From contig RQOL01000699.1 in NCBI GenBank assembly GCA_013076295.1, forward strand, positions 4,836,001 through 4,900,000: a DNA stretch of 64,000 bases, in the 5' to 3' direction. The DNA comes from Sanderia malayensis (taxonomy: Eukaryota > Cnidaria > Scyphozoa > Semaeostomeae > Pelagiidae). The position numbers were made by a program, and so were the translations under genes. Shown here one piece after another: positions 1-12,412 of this stretch. Below the pieces are notes generated by a model, which saw only the letters and a program-made list of their open reading frames with translations, did not search any database and was not told where the DNA came from. The number at the start of each line of letters is the position of its first letter. Positions within the stretch are counted from its first letter, which is position 1.

Positions 1-761
1 ATCTCATAATAACATCCATAAATAGAAATATAAACAAATAAATAAAAATTAAAAACTACATAAATAAAGTCTCACGCAGCAAATTTGTTCATTCCTTGTT
101 TTGTTGAAACCAAACCACAAAACTGTTGCAACAGTAAATTTACCACGTGCGTAGAAAAATGCGAGGCGAAATGAAATTGTCTTTATAGTTTTAAAATGTT
201 GGTCTTGACGTATACTATTTAAATATTCTTTATAAATGAGTGCTTGTAATAAATTTCCTTTGTAAAATTACATAAATCGACCACCTACAACTTTTTACCT
301 TTTAGGCCAAATCTGCTTTATTCCATTTTTGTTCGTCCATTGAACTTTGTGTAATTTTACACGAATCCAACATAGATGTCGACTTGTAGACTGTAGAGTA
401 GAGTGAGAGCAAAGCAAGGACAAGGCTAACCAACAAAGGAAAAGGAAGAAGGGAAACCTTTCCTTTTACGCACAATTTTCCAGGTTTGATTTTTGCACAC
501 ACATTGGCAAAATTGTCAGCTATTTGAGTTCCTCGTTGCTACTTCCTTTACCGACTTAATCTGTTGATGCCTGGTTGACAGTTAGTTGGTTGCCTGCAGG
601 ACGTGTTTGCGTTTACTCCCTTTCCTGGCCTAACATTTTGTTGATCGCTCCTCCACACTAAAGGTACCTATACATTTAATTTTAGATCAATTGTATCATG
701 CTATGAATAAAATGAGTACTAAATTTTACGCAATGTGCTTCGAAATCTATTTGCAGACATC
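1..761 (+). promoter_or_regulatory. 5' flank and 5' UTR region of Mo25
   Basis: No convincing protein-coding exon is seen here. A good 3' splice site (ttatttgcag-like, ending at about 756) lies just upstream of the Mo25 ATG, so the start codon sits at the beginning of an exon and at least one 5' UTR intron is likely further upstream. The promoter itself cannot be placed; the GC-richer stretch around 500-660 is the best guess. Apart from scattered AT-rich DNA nothing else is recognised. Confidence 0.4.
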
Positions 762-2741
762 ATGCCTCTGTTCGGTTCTTCAAAGAAGAGTCCAATTGAT
801 ACTTGTAAATCAATGTACGATGCTTTATGTGTCTTGAAAGCTGGTGAAACTGGGAAAAAATACGAGAAGGTTATTGTGACAATAGCCTATAATTACTGTA
901 CTTATTATTGCTACGATTTTCGTGGGATTTTCACATCTTCTTATCAAATCTTTGTAGGCAGTTGAAGATGTTGGGAAACATTTGAATGCAATAAAAAATA
1001 TCTTATTTGGGAGTGGAGGTAAAATCTGGTTGCACATATTTTTTTATAATCTGCAATTTAGCAAGTCATTATTGAAAAATCCCATAACCTGTCAGATTTT
1101 CTTTCGCTGTGTTAATGATTCCTTATATCATTGTGCTAAAAATTCAATAATTTCAGATCAAGACCCACAAACAGAGCATGTTGCACAAGTAGCACAAGAG
1201 TTCTATAACCACAACATCTTTCTCTTACTTGTAACACATCTTCATATTCTGGACTTTGAAGTGAGGAAAAGGATATCTATATTTATTGATATACATTTTT
1301 GGTTGATGTATTTGTGTCATGTTAAACCAAAGATGAAAAACTCATAAATCTCTTCTTTCTAACTAACAGGCAAGAAAAGATGTTGTGCAGATATTTAGCA
1401 GTTTACTACGACGACAAATTGGAGCAAGAGCACCTACTATTGATTTCATTAGTCACAGTTTAGACATAATCTTTACTCTTCTAAAAGGGTACAATTTTAT
1501 TTGTTTCCTATTTATTTTTTGCTCTTTCAAAACACTAGTTAAGTGGCTTTAGATATCTATTTCTGGTGTTTTTTTGTTCAAGGTATGAAAATGTGGAGAT
1601 ATCATTGCATTGTGGAATGATTTTACGTGAATGCTTTAAATTTGAAGCTTTGGCTAAACCTGTAATCATATCTGAAAACTTCTATTCCCTTTTCAAATAC
1701 GTAGAAATGTCTACTTTTGATATTGCATCTGATGCCTTTACAACTTTCAAGGTTTGCCATCTAAAATACTTTACCAATCAATATTTTATCACAGCTTTAA
1801 GGCTGCTGATTATTTGTAATCAATCTCATATTGCTGTGTCTTATATTTTGAAGGATTTACTAACCAGACATAAGATTGTGTGCGCTGAATTTCTTGATAA
1901 AAATTACGACAGGGTAAATCTGCACAACACATCATGATTTTGATGCTTAAAATTGTTGCATAAAATTTATGAAAATGATATAACTTTTGTTTGTTTATTT
2001 GTTCCAAATTAACGTTTTAATATTTTTTTAGGTCTTTACCCATTATCGAAAACTATTAGACTCTGAAAACTATGTGACAAAGCGACAATCTTTGAAAGTA
2101 AATAATTAAACGATTATTTTTTCTATAAGTATAATAAGAATTGTTGAAGAATAAAATCTTCAATAAATTATCAACTGTCTTATATTTTTATTGGCTTATA
2201 TTTTTATAGCTGCTGGGAGAATTACTTTTAGATCGTAATAACTTTTCAGTGATGACAAAATACATTAGCAACCCAGACAATTTAAAGTTGATGATGAACT
2301 TGTTGAAAGACAAAAGCAGAAATATTCAGTTTGAAGCTTTTCACGTCTTCAAGGTGAACCACCCATTATATTTTGGACAGTTTATCTGTTTTTTGTTACC
2401 AATGCTAAGTGTTTCATAAACAATAAAATCGTGTTTACCTGATTTTAGGTTTTTGTGGCAAACCCCAACAAAGCGCAACCAATTTTGGATATATTATTAA
2501 AAAACAAAAGTCGATTGGTAGAATTTCTCACCCAATTTCACACAGATCGTACGGGTATGTTGCTTCTGAACTATGTAACCCACTACTTTGCTATACTTCT
2601 ATATTAGAAGAATATGGTAGCAATTTATATGTGCCCTGGATTATTTTAGAAGATGAACAATTCAACGATGAGAAAACATATCTGATAAAGCAAATAAAAG
2701 AGCTCCAACCACCCGAAAGCCGTGCCACTGCATCCAATTAA
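762..2741 (+). CDS. CAB39: Mo25 / CAB39 scaffold protein, 10 coding exons
   Basis: Mo25 is an armadillo-like helical scaffold that binds the STRAD pseudokinase and activates LKB1 and STE20-family kinases in the cytoplasm. Coding exons are 762-869, 958-1018, 1157-1260, 1370-1488, 1583-1751, 1854-1913, 2032-2097, 2210-2353, 2449-2554 and 2650-2741. All introns are GT-AG and all phases join, giving 342 residues against about 341 in human CAB39. The start is [11 protein letters not shown], the family's invariant N terminus. Further hallmarks are [53 protein letters not shown] and [12 protein letters not shown] near the C terminus. No truncation or odd residue was seen. The gene is convergent with golgin-45, 390 bp downstream. 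Confidence 0.97.
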
Positions 2742-3130
2742 TTCAGACTTTGTTATATCAACACCATTTATCTACTAGATTCAGTTTACACGTTCTTACT
2801 TGTATGTTGTTGCTTTAAAATGTATTGTTAATGCAATGTTGTCAATGTTTTTACTTCTACCTTACCCACTATGAAACCATAGACTACCCATTGTTGTACG
2901 AAATGCCATGACATCTTAATTATTCAAGGATTTCGCACATTTATCTGCCTTATTCGTTTTGAGATGGAAATAGAATCTTAAAATATCTTACCTCCTGTCT
3001 CACCATTATTGTTTCATCTTCCTTTCCATCCCATCCTCGTCTTTCCATCATCATTATCATCATCATCATCATCACTTTAGAACTCTCCTCACTCAACTCA
3101 ACTGAGCAACCAAATAAACATATGTAATTT
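2742..3130. other. Shared 3' region between convergent Mo25 and golgin-45
   Basis: Only about 390 bp separate the Mo25 stop (2741) from the golgin-45 stop (3131-3133). The first clear AATAAA for Mo25 on the + strand is at about 3113-3118, so its transcript probably runs to or past the golgin-45 stop codon. An imperfect ATC trinucleotide run lies at about 3046-3076. Confidence 0.45.
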
Positions 3131-5917
3131 CTAGATTGTATTCAATTTTCCTTTGCAACCTTTACAAGTAAAGCATTTCAATGGATATTTAGTTGCTAGC
3201 ATTTGATTGATACTTTGGTCATCTAAATATTCATTATTTCTTCTTAAATTGTCACTTTTTGCATTATCTAATGCCTGAAAGCAAAAACAACATAATTAGA
3301 ATAATTGGATAGATTTTAATGGACAAGAATGAAAAAAATTAATGCCAAAAGGATGCATACTTTCTTGGCTTTCTTTTCCCCTTCAGATAAATGTTTATTG
3401 TTCTGTGGATATGGTTTCATATCAAAGTCATGCTGTAATTTTGAATTGGAATTGGAGTTAGAGGAAGAGGGGTCCTGTATTGCAACATGGGTAATTTGCT
3501 GTGCCAAGCTATGATTGGCTATTGCGAGATCAATTGAGGAAGACTCGGGAACGTTGGCAGCTTCACAGTTTACGCAACCAATCAAATGCGCCAATCTTAA
3601 AAGAAACCTAAAACAATAAAAGTATGATACCAATTGAAGAATACAAGAAACAAAAAGATACATCATTGTATTGGTAGTTGGCGTGGTAGAATACCATTGA
3701 GGGTGGGTTCTATACAAGGAACCAATCGAAAGAACCACACATTAAGCTCGTTTAATAAAGGAATCGTCGTTATATCGAAATTCCATTTCGCAATATCTTT
3801 ATATAAGTTACTTTCAATCAGCTGTAGATCTTACAGCGTGCAAGGAAATCAGTAGAAATAAACTCTCATCCGATACGAGTGAAGGTGGGAATATTATTAC
3901 CTGTTCGATGAGGCAATTGTTGTTGCTACTTGCAGATGTTCTTGAAGAAGCGTTTCAAGTGCAGAGCTGCATTCACGAAGTCTTGAATCTGTTATTGCTT
4001 TCAGGCTTGCAAGCTCATTTGTCATCAATCTACAAAAAAATAAACAATTGAATAATGTCTTCATGGTTCCAGATAGCAACACGCGCGCGCATGCATATGA
4101 TCATATGCATATGGATAATTGGGTGTACACCTATGAACAGTGCCAAGATTATTATTAGTAATAAGCTTATGATCTGTCTAAAGATTGCGTAAGCATAAAA
4201 CTCGGAGAACAGAATACTTGCTTTTTCTTTGATTTCTTCTAGATGACCAACTGTACGTAATAGATTATTACTGATCGTTATTAATGATAGGAGCATGTAC
4301 TCTAGGTGTACTTAAATTCGCACTGTATTATTTTTCGCGCACCCATGACTGCGCAAAATTAAGTACTGTGCGAACATTGAGCGTGAAAAAAAATCCACCC
4401 AGGAATACAAATCTCGCGTGAGATTTATTTTTCGTTTTATCATATCATAAATATCTTTATGTTTTTTCACATTCTCAAACGCACGACTGAGATTAATTAT
4501 GAATGATTAGTGCGCAAACTTGAAATGCGTTAATTAAAGTACGCTTATTTTTTATGAGAAACAAACACCGACATTTGAGTACTCTGATTTCTTAAAACAT
4601 CGGAAAATTTCAGAACTACAGTCTCGTAAGACTTTTATTTTCATCGTCATCCGCAAAAAATCACGTCAGCAACATTCTTTAATTTCGCATGTTCACCACT
4701 GTGTGGTTATATTAATAATTGTATGCTTTACTCAATCTAGCCAGGATATTCAATGAAAAATATGAATTCTGAATTGTTCTATGTTTTTAAAATTGTCAGT
4801 TTTTGAAGTGTTTTGCTTCGAGCACTGCAGTTTCTGCGCATTTTCTAATTTTTGAGTACCAATTTCTTATGAAACAAAAGTAGGTGTACGCGCAAATTAT
4901 AACACACCACAAAAATTAATGCACCTGAAGTAATCACTTACTTGCTGGCTAGAAATTTACTTCGCCACACATCACATTGAATGGTAATACTTTCTGATTC
5001 CTCACTTTTATCTTCCAATTGTTCTTTTAGTTTCTTCATTAATCTTTCACTTGTTGCTTGCGTTAATGTCATTTTTTCTAATCTGAAAAATATTTAAGAT
5101 GACATTAAAAGTTAGGAGGAAAGGTGTGTTTAAGACCTTTATCTAACTTTATATGGTAAATGACTCAAAGATTTCGACTTACTTTTCTTCAAGATCTTCA
5201 CCAACTGACGCAACCAATAGAGTTTTTAATTCAGTATTAACCTAAAAATCAAAAAAGAATAAAACATTGAAATTGAAAATCAAAGCATTAATAAGTCCAT
5301 TAACAGTTGTCTATAGCACCAACCTGTGTTTGTAAGCCTAGTTGTTTTGATAACTTTAACTTTTCTTCCACCAACTGTTCATTGTGACTTTGAAGAGAGG
5401 CACATTTCAATTTTAAATTCTCCAATTCTATTTTATGATCATTTTCAGTTTTTTCTTTCATCAATATAAGTGAGTCAGCATTGTCAATTTGTTTCAGGAC
5501 CTTCTTGGAACATTTCACAACCTCTTTTACTTTTCTATCATTTTTTATTCTTGATTTTAACGCAGGTGTCGATGTTGCCATGGGTTTTTCAATATCGATC
5601 ATGTTTTTGTGCCATGTATTATTTTGTTGTTGTTGTTGTTTATAATGACGTTCGTGATGTCTTGTCAATGAATCTTGATCCCATTCCATTCCATCTCCAG
5701 CTGACCGAGTTTCTCTTTCGCCTGTGAAAATATCTTCATCTTGGCTCGAATTTAATTTATCACATTCATTTCTCCCGTGCCTATATTTGAGTAGAATAAA
5801 TGATTAAACATTTCCAAACATTGCACACTTGAAATACTGAACGGAAACTCTAAAAAAGCTTACCTACCTGATAATGGACAGTTGCTTTGGCTCAACAAGA
5901 AAAACTCTTTCTGACAT
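3131..5917 (-). CDS. BLZF1: Golgin-45 (BLZF1-like) Golgi coiled-coil protein, 7 coding exons
   Basis: Golgin-45 is a medial-Golgi coiled-coil protein that binds GRASP55 and Rab2. Coding exons in transcript order are 5868-5917, 5324-5780, 5183-5241, 4942-5082, 3901-4029, 3361-3607 and 3131-3274. Phases all match, giving 408 residues against about 400 in human. The start is MSERVF. After a polyQ-containing N-terminal region comes a long coiled coil (roughly residues 90-260) with the diagnostic VNTELKTLLVASVGEDL and IQCDVWRSKFLAS. Next is a SSIDLAIANHSLAQQ block, matching human STAEIALTNHKLAQ. The C terminus, KCFTCKGCKGKLNTI, corresponds to the human Cys-rich tail that contacts the GRASP55 PDZ region. 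Residues 1 to about 188 are duplicated at 10.8-11.7 kb. The last two exons carry the family signature, so this copy looks complete. Confidence 0.93.
3275..4941 (-). other. Golgin-45 introns 4-6, no extra exon recognised
   Basis: These are the non-exonic parts of 3275-4941. The largest intron (4030-4941) is AT-rich, with a short alternating purine-pyrimidine stretch near 4080-4115. No additional coding exon or bounded transposon could be supported. Confidence 0.5.
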
Positions 5918-6344
5918 TTCAAAGAGCACAAAATGTAATCAATGCACCATAGACTTGTCTACAATCAAGTAACAGCAGATTAGCATGCTAATAAATATTA
6001 CTTGATTCACAAACTGATCACGTTTCAAGAGCTCCTAATATGTTACATAACGAGCAAATTGATTGCCTCAAAAACCAAGATCAAATTGTTTTCAACCACT
6101 GACCCATAGGATTTCTAATATCATTGCTTTCTTCAACACGTATCAGCCTTCTTCAAATAAAAATTTATGGAAGCATCGTAAAAAACTTCACACCCAAGAA
6201 TCTTGATCTTTTCATATTTTCAGGTCTGGGCTAGGAAGCATCTTTAAGATTTCTCTTTAACCATAAACATCACTTGAATCGGAAGGTCATTTTTAATTAA
6301 TAAAACGCACAAACAAACTGGTCAAGGGTATTCATTATTTTGCT

Positions 6345-6353
6345 ATTTCAGTT
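6345..6353. repeat. Target-site duplication, left (ATTTCAGTT)
   Basis: Nine-base direct repeat identical to 8641-8649, immediately outside the TIR. Confidence 0.85.
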
Positions 6354-8640
6354 CGAAGTGACTATTTGACCGGCAGCCGGCTACCATTCTCAAAAAACTA
6401 TTTGACCGGCAGTCATCTGCACATGCGCATAACGTCAAATTACTTTTCCAAGGGCAACTGTAAGGGAGGGTGCAAATTTTATTTTTTTTACATGGCCGGT
6501 GGAAAACACAACGGGGTCGGTACCTTTCTTGGCCAATAAACAACAGGTAACTACTTTTTTGGGCCACAAATGTACGGGGCAGTCATTTTTTTGTGAGATT
6601 GGATAAGAAAAAAGTAAAAACTGAAGTTGCTAAAAACAAGTAAAAAAAGAATGAATGAATCGTGAAAGAATGCCACACAGATGAAAATTAAAATATAAAA
6701 AGGATGTCAGTTTCTTCCATGGTGCCATGCTCTCATTTAATGTCAGTTCAAAACTTTTAAATAAAGTTTACATTTTTTCAAATTGGCCATATGAAATATA
6801 TGGGCGAACTTATTTATTTGGACAATGCTAAACTTTTCATAGTTTTTTTGGCATTTTTTCATACGGGCAAATAGTTTTTCTCCTCAAAAAGTTATTTTTC
6901 CACTAGCCATGTTATAAAATAAATTTTGCATCCTCCCTAAATGACTGGGGATTGCAAAAGAACACTGCACCATCGGTTACATGGAGAGCTCCGAGGTCTT
7001 TTAGAGATATTTGGATAATTAAGAGATATTGAAAGATTCAATTTCAATTTCACTTTACTTACCATTTTATTGTAGAGATATAGCTAGACTATTCGTATGA
7101 GATATGTGGGAATTTTTTCACAGATATACTCTACTCCTCCCTCTTGTACAGGCCTCCATGTAGACAGAATTATATTGTAACTTTCATTTATTGTGCAATT
7201 TGACATCCTTGTAAATGTTGGAATTTTATAGGTCTTTTATATTCATTCAAATATAGTGAACTGAACTCTCTCTTAAGCAGACACCTTTAGGTTTGCAAGT
7301 GTCCGCTTTACAGGAAATTACAGTTTCTGGGTTCTGAACATTACAATTCAGGATTCTAGGCTCCATTCTGTGACCTGGTTTTTTATTAAATAATTATGAA
7401 AGTAAGAAGCTATTCAATTTTCTCTCTCATATTTCCAATTTTAAGGGAGCATTCATTTGAGGGTGGCATTCAAAAAAGGGTTGGGTTGTTTTTCAATATT
7501 TTTTTTACAGATAAAAGTACCATGAGCATAATAAATACTGCAATTAACTACAGTATGGGGTAAGTCTTTCTTGACAAATATATAAGACACAAAAAACAGC
7601 AGGTAACATCATAAAAATAACATTCTCACAACGAACTCAAAGTAATATGGTACAATAAGTCCATCTGCAATATGTTTATTCATCTACCCATATACACTCT
7701 CTTTTACAAGAGACTCTCCTTAAGAAACTCAGTATAGGGGCAAAATATTAAGAACCTTTTACAATTATTTCAACAATATCTGCCAGGGCAGGCTGGGGCA
7801 AAAAATGTGTTCTTCTACCATAACAAGTTTTATGCATAACTGTGAGCTGTAACAAAGATGTCTGCCTCAGCAAATGTCTGCAGCCAAAACAACTCCACCA
7901 TGAGTTTTGATGGGCATGAGCTCTGTTAGACATTCCTCCAGCCCTTTTGTCAAAGTTCCTCTTTGTATATGGGAAATTTCAAGCCAGAAGCATAGTGACA
8001 TACAGATGATCAGGAATAGCATGCACTGTTCAAATGAGCAGAATAAGCAACAATGAGCCTGATAAAACATGTGGACAATATTGTGACCAGTATATTTTTA
8101 TCCCTGCATGCAACCTTTTTTCATTGGCATCTTGCCTCAATTTTCACAACTTCTCAAATTCTTAACCGAAGTTACAGATTTTCTGCTTCCCCAAAATTTA
8201 AGAAACTTTAAGAAAAATTAATTACTATTTTTGTTCTTCCTACACTCTAAATTTCTTAACTTTATAGAAATTGAGTAACTAGCTAGTCCACACACATTTT
8301 TTTTATAAGGAACAAATTTATAAGGAACGCAGTATACTCCGCAAGGCAAAAACTTAAGGAATTTCATTACTGAACGGAAGATTGCTAAGGAATTGGAAAG
8401 TTTTTATTTTCAGCACTTAACAGGAAATGTAAAGCTTACACCCTCTTATTAGCGGTTAAATAGCCTGTCCAAGTGCTGTCTTTCCTTAATACTCACTTTC
8501 AATACGTACCCAAGGAATTTTTAGTATTGGGCTCTGTTGTAAGCAATATGTAATATGTAAGCAATGCGCATGTGCAGATGACTGCCGGTCAAATAGTTTT
8601 TTGAGAATGTTAGCCGGCTGCCGGTCAAATAGTCACTGCG
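6354..8640. mobile_element. 2.3 kb DNA transposon copy 1, 9-bp target duplication
   Basis: The element is flanked by the 9-bp direct repeat ATTTCAGTT (6345-6353 and 8641-8649). It has terminal inverted repeats of about 75 bp starting CGAAGTGACTATTTGACCGG on the left and, reading inward, CGCAGTGACTATTTGACCGG on the right. Each TIR contains the sub-repeat CTATTTGACCGGCAG twice. The paralogous copy of this locus near 12110-12130 lacks the element and serves as a near-empty site. No transposase is recognisable, and the short internal reading frames look fortuitous. Nine-base duplications fit Mutator-like elements, but the superfamily assignment is inference. It probably lies in a 5' UTR intron of golgin-45. 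Confidence 0.9.
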
Positions 8641-8649
8641 ATTTCAGTT
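8641..8649. repeat. Target-site duplication, right (ATTTCAGTT)
   Basis: Matches 6345-6353 and abuts the right TIR end. Confidence 0.85.
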
Positions 8650-8814
8650 AGGCCCAAATCAAAACTCAAAGACCATACACATCAGTATAACTGGAGTTTA
8701 TTATTGGGTTAACAACAGAATAGGCATGGTATATTTCTATAACTGCTCAGTTGGGATAAATTCTTACTTAATCAAAACAAATGTGATCTTGGAGCATAAT
8801 AAAATAAAGCTTAC

Positions 8815-9085
8815 CTGGATAAAAAAATACAGTACTTTCAGTTCAGCGAGCGAAGCGAGGAGAGAGAGATGACGGTGGAGAGTCAGAATCGTATTCATTA
8901 AGATTCACCGCACTCGCACAGCTGAACATATTCAACCTCGAACCCAGGGCCCTTCCAGCTGTGTCATTGATCCTGTCTTTCCATCCATCTTCATTCACCG
9001 GAGATTCTTCAATCAGCAACCCATCTTCAGCATCCTTTGCTTGTGGTAGATTTCCAAGATTAACGCTTATTCGAGCAAATCCCAT
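8815..9085 (-). other. Candidate 5' UTR exon of golgin-45 with an upstream ORF
   Basis: The sequence ends in a good donor (ATCCAG then GTAAGC, exon edge at 8815). The same donor context is preserved in the partial duplicate at about 12295, in the same position relative to golgin-45 exon 1. This suggests a leader exon spliced to 5917 across the transposon-bearing intron. It contains an 80-codon frame (MGFARISVNLG... ending SPRFAR, stop at 8843-8845). The duplicate copy carries only the 3' part of that frame. No protein family is recognised. Confidence 0.4.
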
Positions 9086-9318
9086 AAACTTTTTATAGAT
9101 TACTCGAAATCCGGCGCATGCGCAGTTAAGAGGTCGGTTCTAGCCCACCTGATTAAGGTATGCCAATTCGAATGAAGATTATGTAATCATTCAAAGAAGG
9201 TTCGAGCCATAAAGTGATGCTTGCGCAGTTGAGAGGTAGAAGCATATAAGAATACACAGTAATACTTTTTCTCAATTATCATTTTTAACATTATTATAAT
9301 GATAATAATGTTAAAAAC

Positions 9319-9580
9319 TTATAATTCATCATCATCCTGTTCTTCACTTATTATATATTTTTTTTGTATACTTTCGTCTGCCAATGCGTGGACGAAAATC
9401 TTCATGATCACTTCATCATCCACTTCATTATCATTATCATATGCTTCATCGTGATCATCATCAGGACAGCGGTGGTTTATGCCCAAAAACGGCAAAAGTG
9501 CCCAACACACCGGACATTCAAACGCAGTTAATACCCCATTTTCAATTGTTAGTGTATTCATGTTTCTCAAGCTCTAAAAT
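9319..9580 (-). CDS. Small hypothetical acidic protein or exon with a CPVC...C motif
   Basis: A frame of about 80 codons is preceded by a 3' splice-like site (tttattttag). It begins MNTLTIENG, contains ECPVCWALLPFLGINHRC (a possible metal-binding Cys/His cluster), then a Glu/Asp-rich tail ending EEQDDDEL. A possible upstream exon (MSAKLEGPWVRG..., about 9670-9757) ends in a GTAAGT donor, but the two do not join in frame with the obvious sites. The gene status is therefore uncertain. No family is recognised. Confidence 0.3.
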
Positions 9581-9719
9581 AAACGAATCATAATCACTAA
9601 TATTATGAATTAATTCCAAATAAAGCTGTAAGGATAAAAAAGATTTGAAGCAGAAAAAATGCAACTTACTTTTTGAATGTCCGATGTGTTTGAATGTCAT
9701 TCCAGATTCCAGAAGTTTC

Positions 9720-10780
9720 CAACCTCGAACCCAGGGCCCTTCCAGCTTCGCTGACATGGCCCTGGTACCTACCTGCAAATTTGGTGTTAATTTATTCCAT
9801 GTAATTATGCAAAAACATACATGAAGTTAAAATATCAGTGTAAATATAGCATAATTAGCGTCCCTCGTGCCTCCACGCCATTTTGTTTCGTCTACAATTT
9901 AGTTTTCTCTGTGACAATTTTGGAATTAATTGGGATCAAAGTTTGTCAGAGAGTCTTTTTTTTTAATTCCTGAATTCCCCCCGGGCATGTTGCTGTGCAA
10001 ATTTTTTAAAAACCATCAAAACACGCGGAAATTGAAAGTGATTATATCGGCTTTATCCGAATTCAATCGTAATTTTTGAGCAATAGATGCATGTAAATTC
10101 ACATAATTAAAAATAACATTCCAAGTTGAAGATTAGATCAGAGAGAATATTTATCAAAAGTGTTTGAAACTTAATTTCATAAATTGACGAAGCAAACTTT
10201 TATTTTGGAGGAGTACAACAATTATTTATGTTGAGCAAAATTGGCCTTCATCTATGCCCCCGAACTATTTGTTTTCAGACGTGTAAAAAGCAAAATAACG
10301 CCTGAATTAAACGCAAAATTTATATATAGCTTTAAACTTGATGTTAATAATCATTTTCAAAACTTTAAACCACAAAATTAACAACAAATCAGTCCAAAAA
10401 TCATACATTTTTGCTGGGCCTAGGCGCTGCAGACAGGCCGAAGTAAATTTGAAAATATCTCGGATTGAAAAAGAGAAATGAAGCTATCACCTGTTTATAA
10501 TTTTCTCCTGTCATCATCGAAAGGTTTTTAAAATTCTTGTTAGGGTTTTACTCGTGAAGCATAGTAAATAACAACAATGCAGGGTCACGTTTTCTCTCAC
10601 ATTGTCGGCACATTTTCCCTTGTTTTCCTTGCCTTTCTTGAAAATTAATTCTTGAAATTCCCCGGGTCACTGACTTATGCAATTTCTATTGTTAATTGGT
10701 TAGCCAATCACAGTCCATTATTGCGAGGTAGGTACCAGGGCCATGTCAGCGAAGCTGGAAGGGCCCTGGGTTCGAGGTTG
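9720..10780. repeat. 1.06 kb segment bounded by 55-bp inverted repeats
   Basis: The left arm (9720-9774) begins CAACCTCGAACCCAGGGCCC. The right arm (10726-10780) is its near-perfect reverse complement, ending GGGTTCGAGGTTG. The arms are GC-rich in an AT-rich neighbourhood. No target-site duplication is evident and no transposase was seen. The same terminal motif occurs a third time at 8934-8961, exactly where the golgin-45 duplication ends. It could be a non-autonomous transposon or an inverted duplication of a small exon, since the arm reads MSAKLEGPWVRG in one frame. Confidence 0.65.
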
Positions 10781-10821
10781 ATCTCTATGGCCAAAGTACA
10801 TATATGATATGAGAATTGATA

Positions 10822-12412
10822 AATATTTCAGATGACATTAAAAGTTAGGAGGAAAGGTGTGTTTAAGACCTTTATCTAACTTTATATGGTAAATGACTCA
10901 AAGATTTCGACTTACTTTTCTTCAAGATCTTCACCAACTGATGCAACCAATAGAGTTTTTAATTCAGTATTAACCTAAAAATCAAAAAAGAATAAAACAT
11001 TGAAATTGAAAATCAAAGCATTAATAAGTCCATTAACAGTTGTCTATAACACCAACCTGTGTTTGTAAGCCTAGTTGTTTTGATAACTTTAATTTTTCTT
11101 CCACCAACTGTTCATTGTGACTTTGAAGAGAGGCACATTGCAATTTTAAATTCTCCAATTCTATTTTATGATCATTTTCAGTTTTTTCTTTCATCAATAT
11201 AAGTGAGTCAGCATTGTCAATTTGTTTCAGGACCTTCTTGGAACATTTCACAACCTCTTTTACTTTTCTATCACTTTTTATTCTTGATTTTAACGCAGGT
11301 GTCGATGTTGCCATGGGTTTTTCAATATCGATCATGTTTTTGTGCCATGTATTATTTTGTTGTTGTTGTTGTTGCTGTTTATAATGACGTTCGTGATGTC
11401 TTGTCAATGAATCTTGATCCCATTCCATTCCATCTCCAGCTGACCGAGTTTCTCTTTCGCCTGTGAAAATATCTTCATCTTGGCTCGAATTTAATTTATC
11501 ACATTCATTTCTCCCGTGCCTATATTTGAGTAGAATAAATGATTAAACATTTCCAAACATTGCAAACATGAAATACTGAGTGGAAACTCTAAAAAAGCTT
11601 CAAGTAATATCAACCTTATAATGGACAGTTGTTTTGGCTCAACAAGAAAAACTCTTTCTGACATTTCGAAGAACACGAAATGTCATCAATGCACCATGGA
11701 TTTGTCTAAAATCAAATAATACCAGATTAGCATGCTAATAAATATTATTTCACTTACAGATTGATCACGTTTCGTTTCGAGAGCTCCTAATATATGTTAC
11801 ATAACGAGCAAATTAATTGCCTCAAAAGCCAAGATCAAATTGTTTTCAACCACTGATCCATAGGTTTTGTCAAATATCATTGTTTTCAATTTCTTCAACA
11901 CGTACTATCATGCCTTCAAATAAAAATATATATGGAAGCATCGTAAAAAACTTCACACCCAAGAATCTTCATCTTTTCACATTTTCACGTCTGGGCTAGG
12001 AAGCATCTTTAAGATTTTCTTTAACCATAAATATCAATTGAATCGGGAGGTCAGTTTTAATTAATAAAACGCACAAACAAACTGGTCTGGTCAAGGGTTT
12101 TCATTGTTTTGTTATTTAACGTTTTAGGCCCAAATCAACATTTAAAGACCATACACACACATCAGTATAACTTGAGTTTATTGTTGTGTTAACAACAGAA
12201 TAGGCATGGTATATTTCTATAACTGCTCAGTTGGGATAAATTCTTACTTAATCGAAACAAATGTGAGCTTGGAGAATTACAAAATAATGCTTACCTGGAC
12301 TAAAAAATACAGTACTTTCAGTTCAGCGAGCGAAGCGAGGAGAAAGAGATGACGGTGGAGAGTCAGAATCGTATTCATTAAGATTCACCGCACTCGCACA
12401 GCTGAACATATT
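10822..12412 (-). pseudogene. Partial duplicate of golgin-45 (5' region and exons 1-3)
   Basis: This segment is very similar to 5088-6344 plus 8650-8932. It carries copies of coding exon 1 (MSERVFLVEPKQ, about 11600-11663), exon 2 (11059-11515, with two extra Gln codons in the polyQ) and exon 3 (about 10917-10975), with open frames. The similarity stops just before exon 4, so the coiled-coil core and GRASP55-binding tail are missing. It cannot encode a full golgin. Either it is a truncated pseudogene or it yields a short N-terminal protein. It lies on the same strand between PIX and the complete golgin-45. Confidence 0.85.
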
